Below are positions 29,055 through 38,073 of a DNA stretch of 64,000 nucleotides, piece by piece (position 1 is the first letter of the stretch; every line of letters begins with the position of its first letter). Location: NCBI RefSeq assembly GCF_029255285.1, contig NZ_JAPUVI010000105.1, positions 62,001 through 126,000 of the forward strand, in the 5' to 3' direction. The notes below the pieces were generated by a model. The model was not told where the DNA came from and searched no databases. It saw only the letters and a list, made by a program, of their open reading frames with translations. The position numbers and the translations under genes were made by a program. This DNA comes from Accumulibacter sp. GTDB lineage: Bacteria > Pseudomonadota > Gammaproteobacteria > Burkholderiales > Rhodocyclaceae.

Positions 29055-30367
29055 CGTCGATCCGACGCCAACTGCTGTTGGCTCTGTTGTCGGCCATGAC
29101 GCTGACCACGCTGCTCGGTGCGCTCGCCACCTACCGGACGGCGCGCGACGAAGCCAATGCGATGTTCGATTATCAGTTGCGACAACTGGCGCTGTCGTTT
29201 CGCGATCCGGCCGTGCAGAGCGGGCACTCGCGACAGTTCGAGATCGACGACGACGCGCCGGACGTCTCGATCCAGATCTGGCAAGCGGACGGAACCCGCA
29301 TCTACCTCTCGCATCCGCGCCAGGATCTACCGCCCCAGGTGCCGCTCGGCTTCGCGACGATAGACACCGGCCGCGGCCGCTGGCGAGTCTTCGGCTTGCA
29401 GCAGGCGGGGCAGACGATACAGGTGGCGCAAGCCCTGAACGTCCGCGATCAGTTGGCGCTGGCCGCCGCACTGCGAACCGTCGCGCCTTTCCTGCTCATG
29501 CTTCCGATGCTCGGTGTGCTGATCTGGGTGCTCGTCGGGCGCGGTCTGCGACCCCTGGCCGCCGTGGCACGTGCGGTGACGACTCGCACGGCGGTGGCGC
29601 TCGATCCACTGCCGACCAGCGGAGCGCCGGTCGAAGTGCAAGGGCTGCTGCAAGCGCTGAACGATCTCCTGGCCCGTTTGCAGCGCGCACTCGAGACGCA
29701 GCGTGAGTTCATCGCCGACGCCGCGCACGAGTTGCGCACGCCGCTCGCCGCCCTGAGCCTGCAGCTCCAGCTGGCCGAACGGGCGAGCGACGCCGTGGCG
29801 CGCGCCGACGCTTTTGCCGAGCTTAGACGCGGAATCGAGCGCGCCACGCATTCCGTGCAGCAGCTCCTGACCCTGGCGCGCCAGGAACCGCGCGCTGGCG
29901 AGCGACCGCTGACGCCGGTGCCGCTTGCCGACCTGGTAGCCACTGTCGTCGCCGACCAGTTGCCGCTCGCCGAAGCCCGACAAATCGACCTCGGCGTACG
30001 CCCCACCGAGCGTTCCGGCGTCGTCACTGGAGAAGCCGATGCGCTGCTGATCCTGGTCAGCAACCTGGTTGACAACGCGATTCGCTATACGCCACCCGGT
30101 GGCACGGTCGATGTCGCCGCCGGCGAAGACGACAGCGGACCCTTCGTCGAGGTCTGCGACTCGGGGCCCGGCATTCCTCCCGAGGAGCGCGAACGCGTCT
30201 TCGACCGCTTCTATCGCCGAGCGCAGACCGACGAACCCGGCAGCGGGCTCGGCCTCGCGATCGTACAGACGATCGCCGGGCGGCACCGGGCACAAGTCCT
30301 TCTCGGCGACGCCAAGCTCGGCGGCGTGCGCGCTCGCGTCCAATTTTCCCGCCCACCGTCGCCTTAA
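29051..30367 (+). CDS. inner-membrane sensor histidine kinase (QseC/PmrB-like)
   Basis: A 438-residue kinase with two membrane segments (about residues 8-27 and 150-172) around a periplasmic sensor, then a HAMP-like linker, H-box A-H-E-L-R-T-P-L, N-box L-V-S-N-L-V-D-N-A-I-R-Y, G1 D-S-G-P-G-I-P and G2 G-S-G-L-G-L-A-I. Layout and length fit the QseC group. The periplasmic part is small (about 120 residues) and contains no recognised ligand motif. Confidence 0.93.
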   Translation: MTSIRRQLLLALLSAMTLTTLLGALATYRTARDEANAMFDYQLRQLALSFRDPAVQSGHSRQFEIDDDAPDVSIQIWQADGTRIYLSHPRQDLPPQVPLGFATIDTGRGRWRVFGLQQAGQTIQVAQALNVRDQLALAAALRTVAPFLLMLPMLGVLIWVLVGRGLRPLAAVARAVTTRTAVALDPLPTSGAPVEVQGLLQALNDLLARLQRALETQREFIADAAHELRTPLAALSLQLQLAERASDAVARADAFAELRRGIERATHSVQQLLTLARQEPRAGERPLTPVPLADLVATVVADQLPLAEARQIDLGVRPTERSGVVTGEADALLILVSNLVDNAIRYTPPGGTVDVAAGEDDSGPFVEVCDSGPGIPPEERERVFDRFYRRAQTDEPGSGLGLAIVQTIAGRHRAQVLLGDAKLGGVRARVQFSRPPSP

Positions 30368-30379
30368 GTCGGATTTAAG
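30363..30379 (+). promoter_or_regulatory. PmrA/QseB-like operator upstream of degP
   Basis: CTTAAG, five bases (TCGGA), TTTAAG. This fits the PmrA box consensus YTTAAK-N5-YTTAAK with no mismatch. It overlaps the stop codon of the kinase gene and lies about 70 bases before the degP start, so the regulator encoded just upstream probably controls the protease. Confidence 0.6.
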
Positions 30380-30448
30380 TCGGGCTCGTCTATCGTGCGG
30401 CCATGGGAAGCGGAGCGCTTCCGGTCTACGAGGATATAGGAGGCAAAC

Positions 30449-31891
30449 ATGCCCGACACCACCTTCAAACGCAGTCTGCTCGCCATTACTCTGATTGCCG
30501 CGCTGGGCGCGGGCTACGCGACACTCGGTGGCCACGCCGTGGGTACCGCCGACGCGCTTCCCGCCGTCCCCTCTGCGGCCGGCGCCCCGGCAGCCAGGCC
30601 GGCGCCGCGTCTGCCCGATTTCAGCGCGATCGTCGACGACAGCGGCCCGGCAATCGTGAACATCAGTTCCAGCGGCCGCGCGAAAAAGGCAACGACAATC
30701 GACCCCAACGACCCGCTGTTCGAGTTCTTCCGCCGCTTCGGCGTACCCTCGCCACACGGCGGGGCTCCGTCCCGCGGCATGGGGTCGGGTTTCATCGTCA
30801 GCCAGGAGGGACTGATTCTGACCAACGCGCATGTCGTCGACGGAGCCGACGACGTTACCGTCAAGCTGACCGACAAGCGCGAATTCAAAGCCCGAATCGT
30901 CGGTCTCGACAAGTTGACCGATGTCGCCCTCCTGCGCATCGACGCTACCAAGCTGCCGGTCGTTCGTCTGGGCGATCCGTCGCGAATCCGCGTCGGCGAA
31001 TGGGTGGTCGCCATCGGTTCGCCGTTCGGGTTCGAGAACAGTGTGACGGCCGGCATCGTTTCGGCCAAATCACGCTCGCTGCCAAGCGACAGCCATGTGC
31101 CTTTCATTCAGACCGACGTCGCGGTCAATCCAGGCAACTCGGGGGGGCCCTTGCTCAACCTCGACGGCGAAGTGATCGGCATCAACTCCCAGATCTACAG
31201 CCGCAGCGGGGGTTATCAGGGCCTGTCGTTTGCCATCCCGATCGACGTCGCGTTGAACGTCAAGGAGCAGTTGCTGCAGCACGGCAAGGTCAGTCACGGC
31301 CGCCTGGGGGTGACGATTCAGGAGGTTTCGCAATCCTTGGCCGAATCTTTCGGCCTCAAGAGCTCGACCGGCGCGCTGATCAGCGCCGTCGAGCAAGGCA
31401 GCCCCGCTGCCGCCGCCGGTCTGCAAGCGGGCGACATCATTCTCAGGTTCAACGACATCGAGGTCGCCCGCTCGGCAGACCTGCCACCGATGGTCAGCGC
31501 GCTCAAACCGGGAACCCGGGTCTCGCTGCAGATCTGGCGCAAGGGAGCAAGCCGGGATTTGACGCTTTCGGTAGGCGAAACCCCGGTGGAACGACGCGCC
31601 TCGATATCCGGTGGCGAAGCGGAGAAGTCCCGGCTCGGTCTGGATCTGCGCCCGCTGTCGCCGCAGGAACGTCGCGCAACCGACGCTTCCGACGGCCTGC
31701 TGGTCGAGCAGGCGAGCGGTCCGGCAGCGCGGGCCGGTATCCGCCGCGGCGATGTCATCGTTTCCTTGAACGGTCACCCGGTGCGTGATGTCGCGCAATT
31801 GCAGACACTGCTCGACAAGGCGGGCAAACGCGTCGCGTTGCTGGTCGAGCGCGAAAAAGCAAGAATTTTCGTGCCGGTGGAACTTGGTTGA
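30449..31891 (+). CDS. Do/DegP-family periplasmic serine protease
   Basis: A 480-residue HtrA-type protease/chaperone. N-terminal signal-like segment (residues 8-28), a Pro/Ala linker, trypsin-like domain with His in L-T-N-A-H-V-V, Asp in T-D-V-A-L-L and Ser in G-N-S-G-G-P, then two PDZ domains (G-R-L-G-V-T-I-Q-E and a second from about residue 395 with G-L-L-V-E-Q-A). AGGAGG precedes the ATG. It degrades or refolds damaged envelope proteins; its position behind an envelope-sensing two-component system fits a stress response. Confidence 0.94.
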   Translation: MPDTTFKRSLLAITLIAALGAGYATLGGHAVGTADALPAVPSAAGAPAARPAPRLPDFSAIVDDSGPAIVNISSSGRAKKATTIDPNDPLFEFFRRFGVPSPHGGAPSRGMGSGFIVSQEGLILTNAHVVDGADDVTVKLTDKREFKARIVGLDKLTDVALLRIDATKLPVVRLGDPSRIRVGEWVVAIGSPFGFENSVTAGIVSAKSRSLPSDSHVPFIQTDVAVNPGNSGGPLLNLDGEVIGINSQIYSRSGGYQGLSFAIPIDVALNVKEQLLQHGKVSHGRLGVTIQEVSQSLAESFGLKSSTGALISAVEQGSPAAAAGLQAGDIILRFNDIEVARSADLPPMVSALKPGTRVSLQIWRKGASRDLTLSVGETPVERRASISGGEAEKSRLGLDLRPLSPQERRATDASDGLLVEQASGPAARAGIRRGDVIVSLNGHPVRDVAQLQTLLDKAGKRVALLVEREKARIFVPVELG

Positions 31892-31975
31892 TCGCTCGCT
31901 GCCGAAATTCCGTCATGCTGACGGCGGAAGCGGTAGCGGTTGTCGGAAGTGGTGGTGCACTATGGAGCCTGGTTC

Positions 31976-33179
<1,204 letters not shown>

Positions 33180-33284
33180 AGTCGCGCCGGCCACCGCCCG
33201 CCCACCCCGCGGCGAGCGCGGACCCCCCCCGCGTGGCTCGCCTGGCCGCTTCCCTCGCCGCGCACCATCGCGTATGCTGCACGG

Positions 33285-34856
33285 ATGGGCATTCGTGGAG
33301 TCATCGCGGCGTCGGACCCGCATACGGCAATCGCGGGCGCGCAAATTCTGCGCCGCGGCGGCAACGCCGTCGACGCGATCGTCGCCGCCAAACTCGCGGC
33401 CACCGTCACCGAGCTGCCACTCACCTCGCTTGCCGGCGGGGGGGCCTGCCTGTGGGGTAACGCCGAGGATGGTTACGAGGTGCTCGACTTCTTTGCCGCC
33501 GCGCCGGGCCTTGGTCTGGCCGCGCTGCCGGTACTCGACTTCGCGCCGGTGGCCGTCGATTTCGGCCAGACGACGCAGATTTTCCATGTCGGCAAGGGGG
33601 CGGCGGCCGTCCCTGGGGAACTCGTCGGCCTGCTCGACCTGCACCGCCGCGCCGGTAGCCTGCCGCTGCGCGAGATCGTCGCTCCGGCGGCGAAGTGGGC
33701 GCGCGACGGCTTCGTGGTCAGCGCCCAGATCGCGAAGATCGCCGCCGTGATTACGCCGATCGTCGGCCGAACGCCTGCCGTGGCACGCCTGTTTTTCCCC
33801 GGCGAGCACATGCTGCAAGCTGGCGATCGCCTGGCCAACCCCGAACTCGGCGACTTTCTGCATGCGCTCGGCGAGGGCAGCCCCGACACGCTGGTCGCGC
33901 AATACTGGTCTTCGCTGGTAACGCACTTCGGCCCGTCACAAGGCGCTCTGATCACGGCGCAGGATGTGGCCGCCTACGAGCCGGTGGCACGCGAACCGCT
34001 GCGCGTTCCTTTCGGCCGGCACGTCGTGCTGACCAACCCGCCACCCTCGGCCGGCGGCGGGCTGATCGGCGCCGGGCTGCGCATCGCCGAACTCCTTGGC
34101 CTCGGCCAGGAAACGTTTCTCGGGCGCCAGCACCTGGTCGCGCTAACGACGCTGATGGCCAGCGTGTCGGATCTCCGGCAGTCGGGCTACGACGATCAAC
34201 TGCGCAGCGATCCCGGGTGGATCCACGACCTGGTGGCTGGCGCGGGTATTCCGGCCTGGGTCGAGCGAGCGCGAGCACAGACTCGGCGGCGGGAGAATCC
34301 GCTCGGCGCGACAACGCACGTTTCGGTGATCGATGCCCAGGGCATGGCGGCGGCGATGACGACCAGCAACGGCGAGGGCTGTGGAGAAGCCTTGCCGGGA
34401 CTGGGAATCCACGTCAACAATTTCCTCGGCGAGGACGACATCAACCCCGGTGGCTTCCATCGACTGGCGCCCGGGAGCCGGATGAGCACCATGATGTCGC
34501 CGACCATCGTCGTTGCCGGCGACAGACCCTGCCTGGCGCTCGGCAGCGGAGGCTCGAACCGGATTCGCAGCGCCATTCTGCAGGCCTTGCTCAACCTGCT
34601 GGTCTATCACCGGTCGCTCGATGAAGCGGTAAATGCCGCGCGTCTACATGTCGAAGGCGAGAAACTCTGGTTCGAGAATTGTGGTCTTGCCGCTGACGCC
34701 GCCGACGCGTTGCAAGCCGCCTGGCCGGGAGCGACGTGTTTTGACTCGCCCAACCTGTTCTTCGGCGGCGTCAACTGCGTCGCCAGCCTCGACGACCGGC
34801 TCTGCGGCGCCGGCGATCGTCGACGTGGCGGCGTCGTCATGCTGGCTGAAGATTGA
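33285..34856 (+). CDS. gamma-glutamyltransferase family protein
   Basis: A 523-residue Ntn-hydrolase precursor. Family features: G-G-N-A-V-D-A near the N-terminus, V-P-G-E-L-V-G, P-P-S-A-G-G-G-L-I, the self-cleavage and nucleophile site N-P-L-G-A-T-T-H-V-S-V-I-D (first Thr of T-T-H expected to become the new N-terminus), and G-S-G-G-S-N-R-I. Canonical bacterial enzymes are periplasmic, but this one has no signal peptide, so it is probably cytoplasmic. It could split glutathione, a gamma-glutamyl compound, or a cephalosporin-type amide. Confidence 0.83.
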   Translation: MGIRGVIAASDPHTAIAGAQILRRGGNAVDAIVAAKLAATVTELPLTSLAGGGACLWGNAEDGYEVLDFFAAAPGLGLAALPVLDFAPVAVDFGQTTQIFHVGKGAAAVPGELVGLLDLHRRAGSLPLREIVAPAAKWARDGFVVSAQIAKIAAVITPIVGRTPAVARLFFPGEHMLQAGDRLANPELGDFLHALGEGSPDTLVAQYWSSLVTHFGPSQGALITAQDVAAYEPVAREPLRVPFGRHVVLTNPPPSAGGGLIGAGLRIAELLGLGQETFLGRQHLVALTTLMASVSDLRQSGYDDQLRSDPGWIHDLVAGAGIPAWVERARAQTRRRENPLGATTHVSVIDAQGMAAAMTTSNGEGCGEALPGLGIHVNNFLGEDDINPGGFHRLAPGSRMSTMMSPTIVVAGDRPCLALGSGGSNRIRSAILQALLNLLVYHRSLDEAVNAARLHVEGEKLWFENCGLAADAADALQAAWPGATCFDSPNLFFGGVNCVASLDDRLCGAGDRRRGGVVMLAED

Positions 34857-34880
34857 TCGGCAAGACGCAGGGCCGTTCCC

Positions 34881-35054
34881 GCAGGGCCACAATATCGATG
34901 CCAAAGTCGTGGCACGCCTGTAATAATCGATTACGCGCAATGAGTTACGAAGGAGCCGTACACCGCCCTCTGATTTGTGGTTTTCTGTCTCTCTTGGGGT
35001 CGCCGCCTACCCCTCGCAACGTCACCGATCAGGGCGCGCACCGCCTCTTTGCCT
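34881..35054. other. short region between convergent genes
   Basis: The end of the duplicated locus at 34880 is followed by about 170 bases of lower-GC sequence with no gene, before the 3' end of the WD40 operon. No clear hairpin was seen. Confidence 0.4.
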
Positions 35055-36299
35055 TCATCGAGTCGGGATGCAGTTGCAAGTGCACACCGCTCCCCACGGT
35101 ATGGGCTTCGGAGTGCATGGTTCAACCCAGGACTTTCCGTCAGCACCCACGCCAGGAGAATCCGACGAGGTTCCGGTGCCTTGGTGGGGATCGAAGAGGC
35201 ACCCGAGCAGAACAGCGCTCGGCAGGCTCCACAACGCGATCTGTTTGTCGCGACCAGCCGAGGCGAGCATCGTGCCGTCAGCACTGACCGCCACCGCGTA
35301 GATCATCTCCGTGTGGTGGGTCAGTGTGCGTAGCAACTTGCCATCGCGCACGCTCCATACCTTGACGCTCGTATCCCAGCTTCCGGAAACGAGGGTTTTC
35401 CCATCGGGAGAGATCGCCAGCGTGGACACCAACTCCGTGTGGCCGGCCAATGAGTTGAGCAACTTGCCATCGCGCAGGTTCCATAAGCGAATCACCTTGT
35501 CGCCCCCGCCGGACGCCAGCAGCTTCCCATCAGCGCTTAGTGCGAGCGTCCTCTCGGAATCGGCAAAACCTTGGAGTGTTCGCAGCAGGGTGCCGTCGGC
35601 CTGGCGCCAGATCTTGATGGTCCGATCATCGCCGGCAGAAACCAGCACCTTGCCGTCCGGACTGCACGCCAGGGACCAGGTCGTATTCGTCGCTCCCGAC
35701 GACAGAGTCTGCCTGATCGAGTCGTTCGACACGCTCCATAGCTTGATTTCGTCATAGTACCCAGCGGAAGACAGCCGTCCTCCCTCCGGGCTGAAGACGA
35801 GCGCATTGACCGTATCCGCGTGAGCGTTTTCGATGCGCTTGAGTAGTTTTCCCGCTCGCAGATCCCACAGCAGAAGTCCTTTATCGTAACCTGCGGAAGC
35901 CAGCATGTGGCCATCCGGGCCAAAGGCCAGCGCGCGCGCGCCGCCTCGATGTTCGTTCAAGGTGTACAGCAGATCCCCCTTCGGCACCTGCCAGACCTTT
36001 ACCGTCCAGTCGTTGCTGGCGGAGGCAAGCATCTTGCCTCCAGGGTCGAAGGCCAAAGCATGGATGTAATCCTTATGCGCGGGTTTGCCCGAACACGGAG
36101 CGTTCAGCGCCGCTTCGCTTTTCGGCACGATGGCGGTCGCTCCCAGGACACCCAACGTAATCGCGCCAGCACCGAAGAAACCTCGCCGATTCATCCGGGT
36201 GTTCAGCCTGAGCTGGGCAACCGGCACGATGACTGCCTTGTGGCTCGGGCTCGTAGCCGGCAGACGAGCAAGCGCGAACTCGGGTGCCTTCGTCGTCAT
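35055..36299 (-). CDS. WD40-repeat protein with Tat motif and C-terminal CTCNC tail
   Basis: A 414-residue protein. Residues 1-35 form a conserved leader-like segment (L-A-R-L-P at 10-14, V-P-V-A-Q-L at 25-30), followed by a twin-arginine motif at 37-41 (N-R-R-G-F) and a hydrophobic stretch. Residues about 75-365 hold seven WD40 units, each near 42 residues with a G-K-x-L-A-S-x-x-x-D core and a W-D/W-R end, enough for one seven-bladed propeller. The last residues (P-W-G-A-V-C-T-C-N-C-I-P) carry three Cys. The start at 36299 overlaps the stop of the previous gene (ATGA). Likely folded and exported; function unknown. See the radical SAM finding. Confidence 0.75.
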   Translation of the reverse strand: MTTKAPEFALARLPATSPSHKAVIVPVAQLRLNTRMNRRGFFGAGAITLGVLGATAIVPKSEAALNAPCSGKPAHKDYIHALAFDPGGKMLASASNDWTVKVWQVPKGDLLYTLNEHRGGARALAFGPDGHMLASAGYDKGLLLWDLRAGKLLKRIENAHADTVNALVFSPEGGRLSSAGYYDEIKLWSVSNDSIRQTLSSGATNTTWSLACSPDGKVLVSAGDDRTIKIWRQADGTLLRTLQGFADSERTLALSADGKLLASGGGDKVIRLWNLRDGKLLNSLAGHTELVSTLAISPDGKTLVSGSWDTSVKVWSVRDGKLLRTLTHHTEMIYAVAVSADGTMLASAGRDKQIALWSLPSAVLLGCLFDPHQGTGTSSDSPGVGADGKSWVEPCTPKPIPWGAVCTCNCIPTR

Positions 36300-38053
36300 C
36301 GCGCGACCTCCGGTCGACGCTTGGCCACTTGGTAGGCATCGACAGCGTATCGGACAAACCACGGTCGTGCCCGCGCATCGGCGAGCAGCACGTTGACGCG
36401 CCGCCACAACCGGGCTGACAGATTGCCTCGCTGTCCGCACAAGGCGATCATTTGCGCCGCCATGATCGCGACCACCTCATCCTCATCGTCGAGCCGCGCA
36501 ATGCATGGGCCCGATGTGGGCCATTGACCGCGCTCTGGCTGAACACCGCAGGCGATGGAGCGCTTCAATTGACGGATTCTGTTCGCAAGCGTCGAGTCAG
36601 CTTGCCGTATTGCCCAATCGAGATAGCCGAATTGCCCTGCGCCCATGGCCAGCAATAGCTGCTCCGCCATGCCGCGCACGAATGGATCAGGATGAAGCAA
36701 GCGGTGCGCTTGGCAAACCGGAATCAAATTGCAGGTACACACCTTGTTGCATGTGCAGATCGTACCGCCGCTCCGCAGAGGCGTGTTGACGACAGGCGTG
36801 GTCCGTGGCCTGCTGACGGAACCGGGAACACAGTGGCAGGTGCACGTAGCGCCGGCAGGAATCGCGCTGCCACAGGGCAGGGTATAAGTGATCATGCGTC
36901 CCGATTCGTGGCGCAGTTGATACGTCATTCCGCTAACCTGCGCATCGCTGATCGCGAGATCAACCAGACACTGGAGCTTTTCGCCGTCCGGAAGCCGCCA
37001 GAGAAGAATCGCCCCATCCGCGCCGCCGGATGCCAGCAGGCGGCCATCCCGGCTGATTGCCAGCGCGCGCACGATACTTTTGCCATGAGCTGCAATTCTC
37101 TTCACCAGCTTTCCGCCCGGAAGTTGCCAGAGCTGGATCAAGCCGTCACCGCTGCCAGCAACAAGTGTTTTCCCGTCCTCGCTGATCGCCAGCGACCAGA
37201 TCCCCGCCTCGCCCGCCAAGGTCTGCGCCAATTCCCCATCCGGCAAACGCCAAAGTGTGATCGCCTTGCCGCCAGCCGCGAGCAGTTTGCCATCCGGGCT
37301 GATGGCCAACGACTGTTCGTTCGGTCCGCCGCCGTTCGCCGCTGCCGGCAGCTCTTTCCACAACTCACCTTCGGGAAGTCGCCAGAGCAGGGTCTTTTGC
37401 CGGTTGCGCGAGACCAGCAGACTGCCATCCGGCGTGATCAAAAGGATATTCGCTCCGCCTGGATGAGTACGCAGTATCTTGCGCAGACTGCCTTGTGGCA
37501 GATTCCACAGCTTGATCGTCTCATCCGGGCCAGCGGACACCAGAGTGCCGCCGTCCAGACTCATCGCCACTGCCTGCATCGGGATTTTCGTGATTGGCGA
37601 CGAGGATCGTTCCGGCAGGTTCCATAGGTTGATTCCTTTGCTGCTGCCGACGGTCAGGGTGCTGCCGTCGGCGGCGATGGCCAGCGACGTATTCTGGCCC
37701 GCGTCGGCAATCAAAGTATCGAAGTGCGCCCCAAGCGGCAGCGACCACAGCTTCACCGAATCCGAGTTAAAGCCGCCCGCCGAAATGAGCGTACGGCCGT
37801 CAGGAGTGATCGCCAACGCGCCGACGCTCCCGCCGTGCGTGCTGCCTCGGCAACCCGCTTGCACGCTCAACGCGCCGCATCCGCTGGCCAAGATTCCCGC
37901 CAGCGTGCTCGCGGTGAGACCGGCACCCAGGAAACCTCGACGGTTCATGGTGGTATCGAGTTTGAGCTGGGCGATCGGCACAACCATCGCCGCCTGTTGT
38001 GCTTCGCATTCCGGCAATCGCGCCAGGTCAAAGCGCGGCGGTAGGGTTTTCAT
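36296..38053 (-). CDS. WD40-repeat protein with Tat motif, two CTC clusters and helical C-terminal domain
   Basis: A 585-residue relative of the downstream protein. The first 45 residues align to it without gaps: L-A-R-L-P at 10-14, V-P-I-A-Q-L at 25-30, N-R-R-G-F at 37-41. WD40-like units fill about 70-365. Two Cys-rich stretches follow: I-P-A-G-A-T-C-T-C-H-C-V-P (about 398-409) and I-C-T-C-N-K-V-C-T-C-N-L-I-P-V-C (about 431-446). The remaining 140 residues are helical, with no recognised family. GGAG precedes the ATG. Twenty bases downstream of the radical SAM gene, so the maturase probably acts on it. Confidence 0.75.
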   Translation of the reverse strand: MKTLPPRFDLARLPECEAQQAAMVVPIAQLKLDTTMNRRGFLGAGLTASTLAGILASGCGALSVQAGCRGSTHGGSVGALAITPDGRTLISAGGFNSDSVKLWSLPLGAHFDTLIADAGQNTSLAIAADGSTLTVGSSKGINLWNLPERSSSPITKIPMQAVAMSLDGGTLVSAGPDETIKLWNLPQGSLRKILRTHPGGANILLITPDGSLLVSRNRQKTLLWRLPEGELWKELPAAANGGGPNEQSLAISPDGKLLAAGGKAITLWRLPDGELAQTLAGEAGIWSLAISEDGKTLVAGSGDGLIQLWQLPGGKLVKRIAAHGKSIVRALAISRDGRLLASGGADGAILLWRLPDGEKLQCLVDLAISDAQVSGMTYQLRHESGRMITYTLPCGSAIPAGATCTCHCVPGSVSRPRTTPVVNTPLRSGGTICTCNKVCTCNLIPVCQAHRLLHPDPFVRGMAEQLLLAMGAGQFGYLDWAIRQADSTLANRIRQLKRSIACGVQPERGQWPTSGPCIARLDDEDEVVAIMAAQMIALCGQRGNLSARLWRRVNVLLADARARPWFVRYAVDAYQVAKRRPEVAR

Positions 38054-38073
38054 GGGCTATCTCCGTTCCTCGA

